Shown here in pieces: positions 18,559 through 28,219 of a stretch of 64,000 nt of DNA. The notes beneath the pieces are model-generated. The model saw nothing but the letters and a program-made list of their open reading frames with translations. It did not search any database and was not told where the DNA came from. The stretch's first letter is position 1. Every line of letters begins with the position of its first letter. The position numbers and the translations under genes are program-made. Location: contig NZ_BBYF01000006.1 of NCBI RefSeq assembly GCF_001894745.1, forward strand, positions 186,001 to 250,000. The letters are read 5' to 3'. The stretch is from Paenibacillus sp. NAIST15-1 (GTDB taxonomy: Bacteria; Bacillota; Bacilli; Paenibacillales; Paenibacillaceae).

Positions 18559-19332
18559 ATGATGACAAGAAGCATCGTATTTTTTGACATAGACGGAACA
18601 TTATTGAATGAACAGAAGCGGATCGATCCTTCTACGAAGCAGGCTATCACGCAGCTCCAGCAGTCCGGCATATATACAGCGATTGCAACCGGCCGCTGTC
18701 CTGCATCCTTCAAGTGGGTATGCGAGGAGCTCAATATCCAATCCTTCGTGTCCATGAACGGACAGTATGTCGTCTTTGAAGGACAAGTTATCCATGATAA
18801 TCCGATTCCAGCTGCTGAAGTTGACCGCTTAACTACAATGGCTGACGAGCGCAACCATCCTCTCGTCTACTTGCAGGCAGATGCCATGCAGAAGTCCATG
18901 AAGCAGAATACATTTGCCGAGGCGCTAAAGCAGTTCCAAATCGATCGACTGCCGGTTCGACAGGCCAGTGATTCAAATAAGCCCGTTTATCAAATCTTAC
19001 TATTCTGCAATGAGCAGGATGGAATGGAATACGCCGCACACTTCCCTGATTATCAGCAGTATCGCTGGGGCACCTACGCAGTAGACTTCCTACATGCCAA
19101 TACAACAAAAGCTGTTGGGCTGCAAAAGATGATCGAGCATGCCGGATTCTCTCGAGAACATTGCTATGCTTTTGGCGATGGTACGAACGATATTGAAATG
19201 CTCAAATTCGTTGGCACTGGTGTGGCGATGGGGAACGCATCCGATGATATTCAGATACATGCTAATTATGTGACATCCTCAAATAATGAAGACGGAATTC
19301 GGAATGGTCTGCAAGCGATTGGTCTCATTTAG
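18559..19332 (+). CDS. Cof-type HAD-IIB phosphatase
   Basis: 257 residues. FFDIDGTLLNEQ gives HAD motif I with both aspartates; GDGTNDIEML is motif IV; a lysine at TKAVGLQKM is motif III. The C2B cap between about residues 80 and 190 fits the Cof/YidA subfamily of small-phosphoester hydrolases. The start at 18559 (MMTRSIVFF) follows AAGGAGAG; the 33 residues upstream in the same frame lack family similarity. Substrate is unknown. Confidence 0.9.
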   Translation: MMTRSIVFFDIDGTLLNEQKRIDPSTKQAITQLQQSGIYTAIATGRCPASFKWVCEELNIQSFVSMNGQYVVFEGQVIHDNPIPAAEVDRLTTMADERNHPLVYLQADAMQKSMKQNTFAEALKQFQIDRLPVRQASDSNKPVYQILLFCNEQDGMEYAAHFPDYQQYRWGTYAVDFLHANTTKAVGLQKMIEHAGFSREHCYAFGDGTNDIEMLKFVGTGVAMGNASDDIQIHANYVTSSNNEDGIRNGLQAIGLI

Positions 19333-19343
19333 CACATATATGA

Positions 19344-19385
19344 ACGAACAACCCTCCGGTCTGCATGCTGGAGGGTTGTATGTTC
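19344..19385. terminator. Bidirectional terminator between HAD gene and NSS transporter
   Basis: A 10-bp perfect stem (19348-19357 with 19370-19379), extended by GAAC/GTTC, lies between convergent genes just after the HAD stop. Confidence 0.75.
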
Positions 19386-19400
19386 TATTACTATGATTTC

Positions 19401-20741
19401 TTATATAATGTGCAGAAGGTTCAAGAATACGAGCAGAATGACTATCGGAATGACATAACGCAACAGCATCACATATAGGGCAAGCCCCTTATGCCACCAT
19501 GCTGCTTCTGTACGGAACTCCTCCTTCAACCGATCCTTAGGGAATCGATAGCCGACGAATAATGCGATTAGCAGTACGCCGAGCGGCATCAAAATATTCG
19601 TTACTGCGTAGTCAGCAGCTTCGAAGATCGTCAAGCCGAATAGCTGAACTTCGGACAGTACGCCGAAGGACAACGCAGAAGGTACACCAGCCAAAAAGAT
19701 CAAGATACCAAACAGCACACTTAATCGTTTCCGATTGATTTTATTCCCGCGCGAGAAGCCCGACACCAAGATTTCCAACATCGAAAATGCGGAAGTCAAT
19801 GCCGCGAATAAGAAAAGCGCCAAGAATAACGTAATAAAAATTCCGCCGTAAGGCATTTGCTCGAACAGTGCTGGAAGCGTGCCAAACAGCAGACCTGGAC
19901 CTTCCTGCGGCTTCATCCCCAATGCGAACAACGCTGGAAAAATCGCGATTCCCGCCATAATCGAAGTCAACACGTTCAAGCTAACGACCGACGTCGCAGA
20001 TTTCACCAACGACTCCTTCTTGTTCAGGTAAGAGCTGTATGTGACCATAACAGATACACCGACACTGAGGCAGAAGAAGGACTGTCCCAGCGCATTCAGA
20101 ATAGCTTGTCCGGTCAGCTTGCTGAAGTCCGGCATAAGGAAGTACTCAAGCCCTTCCGTCATGCCCGGAAGTGTCAGCGATCGAAGAATGAGGACAAGAA
20201 ACAGGATGAACAGCCCTGGCATCAAGATGCGGCTTGCTCGCTCAATACCTGATTTAATCCCTTGACCGACGACGACAATCGTAATCAGCATGAAGGATAG
20301 CTGCGCCATGACTGCAGTCCATGGATTGGAGACTGTCTGCGCAAACAGCTCATCATAATTTCTGCCTTCTACGAGCAGTCCCCCTACAATACCACGGGCC
20401 AAATACAGTAGAATCCAGCCGCCTACCACACTGTAGAAGGAGAGCAGCAGGAAACAAGTTCCCATCCCTAAATATCCTGTCCAATGCCAACGCGTGCCCG
20501 GCGCAATTTCTTTATATGCACCGATTGCTTCCTTGCCTGTTCCACGACCGACCACAAATTCTGCAATGAGCAGCGGCAAGCCAATGCCTAATGTAAAAAT
20601 AAGAAACAGAAGTAAAAATGCCCCGCCACCGCTAGTGGCGACGACATTCGGGAACTTCCATATCGCTCCGAGGCCAATGGCCGATCCCGCCGAGGCCAAT
20701 ATAAATCCAATCTTCGAAGTCCACTGCTCATTACCCTTCAT
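19401..20741 (-). CDS. Sodium-dependent NSS-family transporter, copy 1
   Basis: 446 residues, 11-12 membrane segments. The first helix has [16 protein letters not shown], the Na+/substrate site of the neurotransmitter:sodium symporter (SNF/LeuT) family, followed by [15 protein letters not shown]. Such proteins take up amino acids with Na+. The start at 20741 follows AGGAGG by about 6 bases. It is the downstream member of a tandem pair with a closely similar gene at 20818-22164, about 76 bases apart. Confidence 0.92.
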   Translation of the reverse strand: MKGNEQWTSKIGFILASAGSAIGLGAIWKFPNVVATSGGGAFLLLFLIFTLGIGLPLLIAEFVVGRGTGKEAIGAYKEIAPGTRWHWTGYLGMGTCFLLLSFYSVVGGWILLYLARGIVGGLLVEGRNYDELFAQTVSNPWTAVMAQLSFMLITIVVVGQGIKSGIERASRILMPGLFILFLVLILRSLTLPGMTEGLEYFLMPDFSKLTGQAILNALGQSFFCLSVGVSVMVTYSSYLNKKESLVKSATSVVSLNVLTSIMAGIAIFPALFALGMKPQEGPGLLFGTLPALFEQMPYGGIFITLFLALFLFAALTSAFSMLEILVSGFSRGNKINRKRLSVLFGILIFLAGVPSALSFGVLSEVQLFGLTIFEAADYAVTNILMPLGVLLIALFVGYRFPKDRLKEEFRTEAAWWHKGLALYVMLLRYVIPIVILLVFLNLLHII

Positions 20742-20817
20742 GAATTCCTCCTGCAACCGTTCTTTCTCGTTGTCATCATCTCATCTTGCTTGTTGCCTAA
20801 TCTGTGATTGTTGTACC

Positions 20818-22164
20818 TTAGAACGGAAGCCAATTCATTCCGTGCAAAAACACAATACCTACGATAATTGGCAGAACGTAGCGCAGCAGCACTACATATA
20901 ACATTAGCCCCCTATGCCACATCGATGGCATTGTGCTCCATTCTTCCTTCAATCGCTCCCGAGGGTATCGGAAGCCGACAAATAAGGAAATAAGCAGTAC
21001 CCCCAGTGGAAGCATCACATTCGTTACCGCAAAGTCTGCCCACTCGAATACATTCTTGTTCAACCATGTCAGCTCGCTGCCTATTCCGAACGACAGTGCG
21101 GATGGCACGCCGAGCACGAAAATAATCGTGCCAAACAACCAGCACATTCGCTTTCTACGTACTGCATCATGATGCGAGAAGGCAGCGACAACGATCTCAA
21201 GCAGCGAGAACGCTGATGTTAGTGTTGCGAACAGGAACAAAGCGAGGAAGACCGCTATAAATACACTGCCGTACGGAAGCTGCTCAAATACATTTGGCAA
21301 AGTCACGAACAGCAACCCAGGCCCGTCCACTGGCTTCATCCCCAACGCGAACAATGCAGGGAAGATGGCGATTCCCGCCATGAATGAGGTCATCACATTT
21401 AAGCCAACGACAGACAGTGCAGGCTTGCCAAGCGATTCCCCCTTCTTCAAATAGGAGCTGTAGGTCACCATACAAGAACCGCCTACGCTCAAGCAGAAGA
21501 ACGACTGCCCCAGTGCATTCAGCAGTGCTTCCGAGGACAGCTTGCTGAAGTCAGGCTTCAAAAAGTATACAATACCTTCATACATTCCAGGCAGCGTCAA
21601 GGAACGCACAATCAGCACCAGGAACAACACGAACAATCCTGGCATTAATATACGGCTTGCACGCTCGATGCCCGCCGTAACCCCTTTGGACACGACGATT
21701 ATCGTCAACAGCATAAAGGCGCCCTGTGACAATACCGCAAACCACGGATCTGCTGAGGTTTGCGAGAACAGCTGCCCGTAATCTCGTCCGTTCTCCAGCA
21801 ATGTGCCGCTAATTGAACGAATGAAATAAAGTACAATCCACCCGCCTACTACACTATAAAAGGAGAGCAGCAGCGAGCATGTTGCCATTCCGAGATATCC
21901 GACCCAGTGCCAACGGCTGTTCGGCGCCAGATCCCGATAAGCGGACACGGCTTCCTTGCCTGTTCCACGACCGATAAGAAATTCGGCAAGGAGCAGCGGA
22001 AGACCGATACCGAATGTAAACAAGATAAATACAAGAAAGAAGGCTCCGCCGCCGCTCGTTGCGACTACATTCGGAAACTTCCATATAGCTCCGAGACCAA
22101 TAGCGGCTCCGGCAGAAGCCAGTATGAATCCAAGCTTGGACGTCCATTGTTCTCCCGATTTCAT
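20818..22164 (-). CDS. Sodium-dependent NSS-family transporter, copy 2
   Basis: 448 residues with the same fold and motifs as its neighbour: [37 protein letters not shown] and [13 protein letters not shown]. The two proteins align from end to end without large gaps, so they arose by tandem duplication. The paired transporters could differ in substrate. The start at 22164 follows AAGGATGG; an ATG at 22176 sits directly against that site. No enzymes of amino-acid metabolism flank the pair. Confidence 0.92.
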   Translation of the reverse strand: MKSGEQWTSKLGFILASAGAAIGLGAIWKFPNVVATSGGGAFFLVFILFTFGIGLPLLLAEFLIGRGTGKEAVSAYRDLAPNSRWHWVGYLGMATCSLLLSFYSVVGGWIVLYFIRSISGTLLENGRDYGQLFSQTSADPWFAVLSQGAFMLLTIIVVSKGVTAGIERASRILMPGLFVLFLVLIVRSLTLPGMYEGIVYFLKPDFSKLSSEALLNALGQSFFCLSVGGSCMVTYSSYLKKGESLGKPALSVVGLNVMTSFMAGIAIFPALFALGMKPVDGPGLLFVTLPNVFEQLPYGSVFIAVFLALFLFATLTSAFSLLEIVVAAFSHHDAVRRKRMCWLFGTIIFVLGVPSALSFGIGSELTWLNKNVFEWADFAVTNVMLPLGVLLISLFVGFRYPRERLKEEWSTMPSMWHRGLMLYVVLLRYVLPIIVGIVFLHGMNWLPF

Positions 22165-22277
22165 ATCATGATCCATCCTTCATAGTCTAATTGCTGTCAC
22201 ATATTATAACATAAGAAGGAACGGCTTCACGCATGATTTTAGGGCTTCGGCTGCGGAATTCATACACCAAATTACGG

Positions 22278-22913
22278 TTATCGAACAATCGCGAGCGCCA
22301 AGCCGTCATAGGCAGGCAGCAGCGTGCTGATCAGGCGTTCATCCTGAGCAATTCTCTCATTGAAGAGACGCATAGCCTGTACAGCTGGCCCTTGCTTGGA
22401 TTCATCGAGGGTGCGTCCACGCAGCATCAAGTTATCTCCTGCAATAATGGCTCCCGGTCTAGCCAACCGTATCGCATACTCCAAGTAGTTCGGGTAGTTT
22501 CCTTTGTCCGCATCAATAAAGAAGAAGTCAAATCTTGCCTGCTCCTTCTCTAGTTCAGCCAAGGCGTTCATCGCTTCACCGACTCTATATTCCACTTGAC
22601 TTCCGTATCCCGCTTCTGTCAAGTTGTTCTTGGCAATATCCGCATAATCCTGACGCAATTCAAGCGATACCAGCTTGCCGTCTGACGGCATTCCGCGAAG
22701 CAGACAGCAGCCGCTATAACCGCCTAGGGCTCCAATTTCCAGTACATCCTTGCCCCCTGACATACTTACAAGCATGGTCAGCAATCTTCCGTACCCTTCG
22801 TGCACGGATATATCAGGCAAGCCATGTTGCCGAATATTTTCCTTAATCCTCTCTAATTCATGATCCTTCTTATAGAGCTGTTCCAAATATGTTTCAACCG
22901 CTTCATTAGACAT
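22278..22913 (-). CDS. Class I SAM-dependent O-methyltransferase (family 3)
   Basis: 211 residues of the catechol-OMT-like family (YrrM type). VLEIGALGGYSGCCLLR is the SAM-binding loop; FDFFFIDADKGNYPNYLEYAI holds the metal-binding Asp and GAIIAGDNLMLRGR the second Asp-Asn pair, so a divalent metal-dependent O-methylation is expected. The acceptor is unknown. AGGAGG lies 8 bases before the ATG at 22913. It is divergent from the THUMP methyltransferase gene with a gap of about 70 bases. Confidence 0.88.
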   Translation of the reverse strand: MSNEAVETYLEQLYKKDHELERIKENIRQHGLPDISVHEGYGRLLTMLVSMSGGKDVLEIGALGGYSGCCLLRGMPSDGKLVSLELRQDYADIAKNNLTEAGYGSQVEYRVGEAMNALAELEKEQARFDFFFIDADKGNYPNYLEYAIRLARPGAIIAGDNLMLRGRTLDESKQGPAVQAMRLFNERIAQDERLISTLLPAYDGLALAIVR

Positions 22914-22986
22914 TTTCACAACCTCCTGCTTTTTATGATATGATGAATGCCATATGAGTACAAGTCAGACGAGAAAACGGAGTTGA

Positions 22987-24156
22987 ATGAGAACAATGAA
23001 TCGACCTTGGTCGTTAATCGCAACTACGCCGATGGGGCTGGAATCCGTCGTCGCACGCGAATTGCAGCAACTAGGATATGAAACCCAAACCGAGAACGGA
23101 CGCGTCAATTTCACTGGCGGCCCGCTGGATGTGTGCCGCGCCAATTTATGGCTGCGCTCCGCGGATCGCATACTTATTAAGATGGGACAATTCCCTGCCC
23201 GTACCTTCGATGAGCTATTTGAAGGAACCAAGGCCATTGACTGGCATGATTGGATTCCGGCTCACGGCGAATTCCCGGTTGATGGACGCTCACACAAATC
23301 CCAGCTGTCCAGTGTGCCTGCCTGCCAAGGCATCGTGAAGAAGGCAGTTGTTGATAAATTAAAGCAGCAGTACCATATTGAGTGGTTTGAGGAAACAGGG
23401 CCGTTATACCGGATTGAGGTATCCCTGCTTAACGATATCGCTACCATTACATTAGACACAACAGGGCCTGGACTCCATAAGCGTGGGTATCGCAAGCAGC
23501 TGACTGGGAAAGCCCCGCTCAAAGAAACAATGGCCGCTGCACTTGTTCAGCTTAGCCGCTGGAATCCAGAGCGGCCGCTGTATGACCCATTCTGCGGCTC
23601 CGGCACACTGCTCATCGAGGCAGCTATGATTGGATGGAATGTAGCCCCCGGACTTCGCCGCACCTTCTCCAGTGAAGCATGGTCCGTCATCGGCGAATCA
23701 TACTGGGAAGAAGCACGAGATGAAGCATTCGATGCTGTTCGGGACGATATTGAACTGCAGATCATGGGCTCTGACATTGATCCGGAAGCGATTCGCCTAG
23801 CTGAAGCAGCAGCGAAGAGCGCCGGCTTCGGTCGTGAGATCCAGTTCCGTGTTGCACCGGTTGCACAGGCTAAGCCTACCGGAGATTACGGCGTCATATT
23901 GACGAACCCGCCGTACGGGGAACGCTTAAGTGAGCAGGAAGAAGTCGACCGCATGATCCGCCAGCTCGGCTTCGTCTATAAGACGCTTCCGACATGGTCG
24001 ATGTTCGTCATCAGTCCAAACCGCCAGTTCGAACATCGAATCGGCGATCCAGCAACGAAACGCCGCAAGCTGTTCAACGGCAATATCGAATGCCAGTTTT
24101 ATCAATACATGGGCCCGCTCCCACCACGCAAGCCGCGTCCGGAGCAACAGTCTTAA
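22987..24156 (+). CDS. THUMP-domain rRNA methyltransferase (RlmL/YpsC-like)
   Basis: 389 residues. The first 150 residues (SLIATTPMGLESVVARELQQLGY onward) form the THUMP RNA-binding domain; the second part is the UPF0020 methyltransferase with DPFCGSGTLLIEAAMIGWNVAPG and the catalytic LTNPPYGERL motif. It is predicted to methylate N2 of a guanosine in 23S rRNA, as the E. coli RlmL N-terminal half does. The start has CGGAG four bases upstream; ATG 22996 is an alternative. Confidence 0.92.
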   Translation: MRTMNRPWSLIATTPMGLESVVARELQQLGYETQTENGRVNFTGGPLDVCRANLWLRSADRILIKMGQFPARTFDELFEGTKAIDWHDWIPAHGEFPVDGRSHKSQLSSVPACQGIVKKAVVDKLKQQYHIEWFEETGPLYRIEVSLLNDIATITLDTTGPGLHKRGYRKQLTGKAPLKETMAAALVQLSRWNPERPLYDPFCGSGTLLIEAAMIGWNVAPGLRRTFSSEAWSVIGESYWEEARDEAFDAVRDDIELQIMGSDIDPEAIRLAEAAAKSAGFGREIQFRVAPVAQAKPTGDYGVILTNPPYGERLSEQEEVDRMIRQLGFVYKTLPTWSMFVISPNRQFEHRIGDPATKRRKLFNGNIECQFYQYMGPLPPRKPRPEQQS

Positions 24157-24168
24157 TTTTAATCGGAG

Positions 24169-24226
24169 GCCGCCTCTATCCAATCGAGTTGTACATCACT
24201 CGATTAGGATGAGGCGGCTTTTTTTA
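24169..24226 (+). terminator. Terminator after the THUMP methyltransferase
   Basis: A long stem (GCCGCCTC with GAGGCGGC, then AATCGAGT with ACTCGATT) is followed by seven T residues. It starts 12 bases after the stop codon. Confidence 0.92.
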
Positions 24227-24332
24227 TCGAATCCATCGGATAGAAACGTTGACGAAAATACCTCCATTTTTAAATAATTGGTAAATATATAAACGAAGTC
24301 CACTACTGTAACAGGTACCTTCTTTTTCAATT

Positions 24333-24360
24333 ATTACATTATCGTAAAATCTGGTATGAT
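24333..24360 (+). promoter_or_regulatory. Probable promoter of the LtaS-like gene
   Basis: An extended -10 element, TGG followed by TATGAT (24355-24360), is preceded by ATTACA at 24333-24338, 16 bases away. It is 42 bases upstream of the start codon. Confidence 0.4.
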
Positions 24361-24402
24361 GAAGATTGTTTGAATAAGTAGAAGTACAGAAAGGATGAAA
24401 GT

Positions 24403-26385
24403 ATGAATTCGTCTATGTATGGCTCGTACCACAACTCAAGCCGTCGTCTTTCTTTCTCGTCCATATTCGGACGATTCGATATGGTATGGTTCATTGTCTT
24501 CATGATGTGGAAGCTGTTTTGGTTCGATCGAACGCTATCGATTCCCTATATGACAATGACCACGCCCGACTTTTTCGTCGCACTTGGCGCTGTTATCCTT
24601 ATCGCCGGTTGGACGTTCTGGCTGTCCAAGCGCTGGCGTACAATAGTACTGCTTGTGCTCAATGTACTACTTACAATTCTTATCTTTTCCGACTTGGTAT
24701 ACTTTCGTTATTTTCAAGACTTCATCACAGTACCGGTGCTGCTGCAAGCTGGACAAGTTAGTTCGCTTGGCGACAGTATCGCATCCTTGATCCATATCGG
24801 GGACATCTGGCTATTCATCGATTGGATCATCGTTATTCCATTAACGATCATGTATTTCAGAGTACTGTCCAAGGAACGCCGGGAACATCGGAGTGGATAC
24901 TCGCTTAGCAGTGAACGGCGCCGTCGACCGGCATGGGTGAGTCGCTTAATCACCTATATTCTTAGCCTTGTCATAGGCGCATTAATGATGGCTGTGCCGA
25001 TACATCAAGCAACGACAACATGGGCATCCGGCGTCTTCTCGAGCAATTGGTGGAATGCTTCCATCTATAACATAACAGGGCTGTTCGGATTTCATGGGTA
25101 TGATGTGTACCGCTATGCGGAATTGAAATGGTTCGGCGGAAATAAGCTTAGCGAAGAAGAACTGGATAAGGCGCAGCATTGGTTCGACGATCACCGTGCG
25201 AAGCTGCAAGGCCCGCCTGCCTCTTTCGGCAAATATAAGGGCAGCAATGTCATTATTGTGCAGGCAGAAGCTTTTGAGAATTTTGTCATCGGCAAGTCCT
25301 TCAACGGACAAGAGATTACACCGAATTTGAACAAGCTGCTGAAGGAAAGCATGTACTTTAGTCGTTTCTCCCATCAAACCGGACAAGGTCGGACGTCAGA
25401 TGCAGACTTTGGTGTGAACGCAAGCCTTCACCCATTGCCAACCGGTTCTGTCTTTATCCGTTATCCAGATCAAACGTATGATTCGCTGCCATCTATTCTG
25501 AAATCGTCAGGATATTCCACTGGTGCGTATCATGCCTATGATGCGGGGTTCTGGAATCGATATATTATGTACAGCAATATGGGATACGACACCTTTATGA
25601 GCCGTACCGATTATAAGATAGACGAGCCGCTTGGGTGGTCACTTGGTGATAAGTCATTCCTGCACCAATCCGTAGCGCACATGGCAGACGGCAAATCTCC
25701 ATTCTATAGCTTCCTTATTACGCTGACCAGCCATCATCCGTACAAGCTGCCAGCAGATAAACAGGAGCTGAATGTCGATCCATATCAGGACACGATCTTT
25801 GGCGACTATTTGCAGGCTATCCATTACGTAGATGCAGCGCTGGGCGAAATGATTGAAGATTTGAAGCAACGCGGTCTATGGGATAAGACAATTTGGATGA
25901 TGTACGGGGATCATGATAATTCGATTGAAGATCGCGAACCGCTTGCTCGCATGCTTGGTCATGAGATCAGTGATTTCGATATGCTTGAAATGAAAAACCA
26001 AGTGCCACTTATCGTGCACTTGCCTGATGGAGCAAATGCAGGTACCTATGATACCGTGAGCGGTCAGCTAGATGTTGAGCCGACGCTCTTGCATTGGCTC
26101 GGAATCGATGCAAGCGATAAGCACCTCATGGGGCAAAATCTGCTGAACTCAGCAAATCGCTTAGTCGTCTTCCGTAATGGCTCATTCACAAACGGCAATA
26201 TATATTATGTACCGTCTGCTGACGGACTGCTCGAACACGGTACCTGCTATGATTATGGGACACGCCAGCCAACTGATGTAGCTGCGTGCCAGCCATTCGC
26301 GGCAGAAGCGCAGAACCGACTTCACATCTCAGATCAGGTCATTATGAACAATGCAATTAAACAATTGCGTGAACGTAAGAAATAA
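24403..26385 (+). CDS. LtaS-type lipoteichoic acid synthase
   Basis: 660 residues. Five hydrophobic segments fill the first 200 residues, then an extracellular sulfatase-fold domain. VIIVQAEAFENFVIG carries the metal-binding Glu (about 289), GRTSDADFGVNASLHPLP the nucleophilic Thr (about 331), and MYGDHDNSI the metal Asp-His pair. This fits glycerol-phosphate transfer from phosphatidylglycerol during lipoteichoic acid synthesis. Two C-terminal cysteines (GTCYDYG and AACQPF) could form a disulfide. AGAAAGGATG precedes the start. Its original terminator is split by the downstream insertion sequence. Confidence 0.88.
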   Translation: MNSSMYGSYHNSSRRLSFSSIFGRFDMVWFIVFMMWKLFWFDRTLSIPYMTMTTPDFFVALGAVILIAGWTFWLSKRWRTIVLLVLNVLLTILIFSDLVYFRYFQDFITVPVLLQAGQVSSLGDSIASLIHIGDIWLFIDWIIVIPLTIMYFRVLSKERREHRSGYSLSSERRRRPAWVSRLITYILSLVIGALMMAVPIHQATTTWASGVFSSNWWNASIYNITGLFGFHGYDVYRYAELKWFGGNKLSEEELDKAQHWFDDHRAKLQGPPASFGKYKGSNVIIVQAEAFENFVIGKSFNGQEITPNLNKLLKESMYFSRFSHQTGQGRTSDADFGVNASLHPLPTGSVFIRYPDQTYDSLPSILKSSGYSTGAYHAYDAGFWNRYIMYSNMGYDTFMSRTDYKIDEPLGWSLGDKSFLHQSVAHMADGKSPFYSFLITLTSHHPYKLPADKQELNVDPYQDTIFGDYLQAIHYVDAALGEMIEDLKQRGLWDKTIWMMYGDHDNSIEDREPLARMLGHEISDFDMLEMKNQVPLIVHLPDGANAGTYDTVSGQLDVEPTLLHWLGIDASDKHLMGQNLLNSANRLVVFRNGSFTNGNIYYVPSADGLLEHGTCYDYGTRQPTDVAACQPFAAEAQNRLHISDQVIMNNAIKQLRERKK

Positions 26386-26402
26386 AATAAACAACGAAAA
26401 GA

Positions 26403-26412
26403 GCCGCTGCAT
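26403..26412. terminator. Left arm of a terminator interrupted by the IS
   Basis: GAGCCGCT next to the LtaS-like stop is complementary to AGCGGCTC at 28153-28160 beyond the IS. Without the IS and one TCA target repeat the arms enclose a loop of about 14 bases, forming a terminator shared by the convergent ltaS-like and BCCT genes. Confidence 0.6.
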
Positions 26413-26506
26413 CATGAAGTGCTCCCTGTCAAGTAGACAGTGTAAAAAAACAAAAATCGTTCGTTTATTTTCCTCAGCTCGGTTTAACAGAGCTGAGGAT
26501 TTTTCA

Positions 26507-27361
26507 TTATGCAGCTCGTCGGTATTCGTTAGGTGACAAGCCATCCAAACGCTCTGTGTAGCGGTGATTGTTGTAGTAGTGAATATATTTGCTAACATCG
26601 CTGAGGACATCTTCATAGGTATCAAACTTTGCAAGATAATAGCTTTCTGACTTGTAAGTACCCCAAAATCGTTCAATAGGTTGGTTGTCCAAACATCGGC
26701 TCACACGAGACATGCTTTTCCTAAATCCGTATTTTACATGGAGTCGGTTATACTCATGAGACGTGTACTGGAAGCCTCTGTCGCTCTGTAGAAGTGGGGA
26801 TACGCCAGGGTTCTTCGCGTAAGCCCTTTTTAGCGTGTCCATCACGAGTTTATTATTGTTAGAATGGCCTAATACCCATGAGACAATGGAATTATCATAT
26901 ACATCAATAATGGCACTCAAATAGGCCTTGCGCCCATTCCCATACTTCAGTTCTGTCACATCTGTACACCATTTTGAATTAGGGGAATTGGCATCAAAGT
27001 TACGGTTCATTACATTTTCAGCTACATGGATCTCCGAGGTCTTCACATAACTTGGTCGCTTTCTGCGAATGACCGCTTTGAGCCCAAGAGCACACATGAT
27101 TCGGTAATAACGCTTTTTGTTGTATTTCTTTTTGAGCTTTCGGTTTAATTGCGTGCGCATTTGACGATAGCCAAGTATCCCTTTTCGCTTGTCATATCGA
27201 AGCTTCACTTCTTTGGCTAACGCACGAACTTCAAGTTCCATGGCAGATGGTTTCCATGTTAACCACTTGTAATAGGCAGATCGAGCAACTCCAGCTAACG
27301 TACACAACTTCGTAATTGCGTAACCTTTTTCTTTGTTCAGTTCTTGAATCACTTGATACAA
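26507..27361 (-). CDS. IS150-type transposase OrfB (DDE integrase core)
   Basis: 284 residues. An HTH_21-like N-terminal region (LAGVARSAYYKWL and LGYRQMRTQL) precedes an rve integrase domain with the triad in WCTDVTELKYG (Asp), LLQSDRGFQYTS (Asp) and QPIERFWGTYKSE (Glu). It catalyses strand transfer as the C-terminal part of an OrfAB fusion. Its reading frame is open upstream through the slippery site at 27415-27421, as expected for expression by -1 frameshifting rather than from its own start; TTG or ATG codons near 27361 lack a good ribosome site. Confidence 0.93.
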   Translation of the reverse strand: MYQVIQELNKEKGYAITKLCTLAGVARSAYYKWLTWKPSAMELEVRALAKEVKLRYDKRKGILGYRQMRTQLNRKLKKKYNKKRYYRIMCALGLKAVIRRKRPSYVKTSEIHVAENVMNRNFDANSPNSKWCTDVTELKYGNGRKAYLSAIIDVYDNSIVSWVLGHSNNNKLVMDTLKRAYAKNPGVSPLLQSDRGFQYTSHEYNRLHVKYGFRKSMSRVSRCLDNQPIERFWGTYKSESYYLAKFDTYEDVLSDVSKYIHYYNNHRYTERLDGLSPNEYRRAA

Positions 27362-27381
27362 GTTTCCTTGTCGAACGAGGG

Positions 27382-28071
27382 TTAGCGTTGATTTCGTCGC
27401 TTGATCTCCGCTAACTTTTTTGCGAAGGCATTCTCCATCTGTAGGTATTCATTTCGCGCTTCCAGCTCTTTAATCCGCAGCTTAAGACGTTCATGCTCAT
27501 CTAGTTCTTCTACAGGCTTTTTGCGACCGCGATTGTCCTTAAGAGCATCCTCACGGCCTGCTTGATATTTCCGAACCCAGGTGTACACCTGCTGATAAGA
27601 TACACCGTACTTTTCGATCGCTTTTTGATAAGCCAACCCATTAGCGATTGTATATTGAACAATTTCAATGCGTTCTTCGAAAGTTGTTTTACGTCCTTTG
27701 TTCATATGAGATAGTCCTTTTCCTTTATGTGTAGGTTTCAATTCTATCTCATTAGTATACTTGGTAATCCATTTCCCCAAAACACTTCTACTCGAAATAC
27801 GATGCTTCTTTGTCGCCTCTTCTACAGAACAATGACCAGACAATACATCGTTAACTGCAGCTAGCTTCAATTCCTTTGAGTACGATCTCCATGTATTCGA
27901 TCGCTTTAACCCATGCAAACCATCTTCTCTATATTTCCTTATCCATTCTTTAACTGTGTGATAGCTAATACCTAGCTGATTCGCTTCATAGTTTGGATTT
28001 GATTTGTGCTCTAAGCATCGCTGAACGACATGTACTTTTGTTTCAAAAGAAATTGAACTTATTTTGGACAT
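27382..28071 (-). CDS. IS150-type OrfA (DNA-binding)
   Basis: 229 residues. Two related helix-turn-helix units (ISYHTVKEWIRKYREDG and VSYQQVYTWVRKYQAG) are joined by a third HTH-like stretch (KKHRISSRSVLGKWI). A leucine-rich coiled coil near the C-terminus (LKLRIKELEARNEYLQMENAF) would mediate multimerisation. It recognises the inverted repeats. The start at 28071 follows GGGAG by about 8 bases. It ends 20 bases before the annotated start of OrfB, in a different frame. Confidence 0.9.
   Translation of the reverse strand: MSKISSISFETKVHVVQRCLEHKSNPNYEANQLGISYHTVKEWIRKYREDGLHGLKRSNTWRSYSKELKLAAVNDVLSGHCSVEEATKKHRISSRSVLGKWITKYTNEIELKPTHKGKGLSHMNKGRKTTFEERIEIVQYTIANGLAYQKAIEKYGVSYQQVYTWVRKYQAGREDALKDNRGRKKPVEELDEHERLKLRIKELEARNEYLQMENAFAKKLAEIKRRNQR
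27415..27421 (-). promoter_or_regulatory. Programmed -1 frameshift site of the IS
   Basis: On the minus strand the OrfA codons GCA AAA AAG contain A AAA AAG, the classic slippery heptamer. Slipping back one base joins OrfA to the OrfB frame, which has no stop between this point and OrfB (it reads VSGDQATKST onward). Confidence 0.75.
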
Positions 28072-28219
28072 CAGAAAAACTCCCATCACTGTAGCAGTAG
28101 AAACTTTTATTTTTTCTACTGTCTACTATGATGGGAGCATATCATCATCGCAAGCGGCTCTTCTTGTATCTTCTTGCTGACCGTGAACCAAGGTGCACAG
28201 ACATCATGTAGTGCAGTGT

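Larger units (their letters stand above)
26415..28144 (-). mobile_element. IS3 family (IS150-group) insertion sequence
   Basis: About 1.73 kb. The left end begins TGAAGTGCTCCC and the right end, read inward, TGATATGCTCCC; further in both share AGTAGACAGT followed by an A-rich run, so the terminal inverted repeats are imperfect. TCA occurs directly outside each end (26412-26414 and 28145-28147), a 3-bp target duplication. Two minus-strand ORFs, OrfA and OrfB, are complete, with a slippery A6G site between them. All DDE residues are present, so the element may be active. It is longer than typical IS150 because OrfA has two helix-turn-helix units. Confidence 0.92.
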
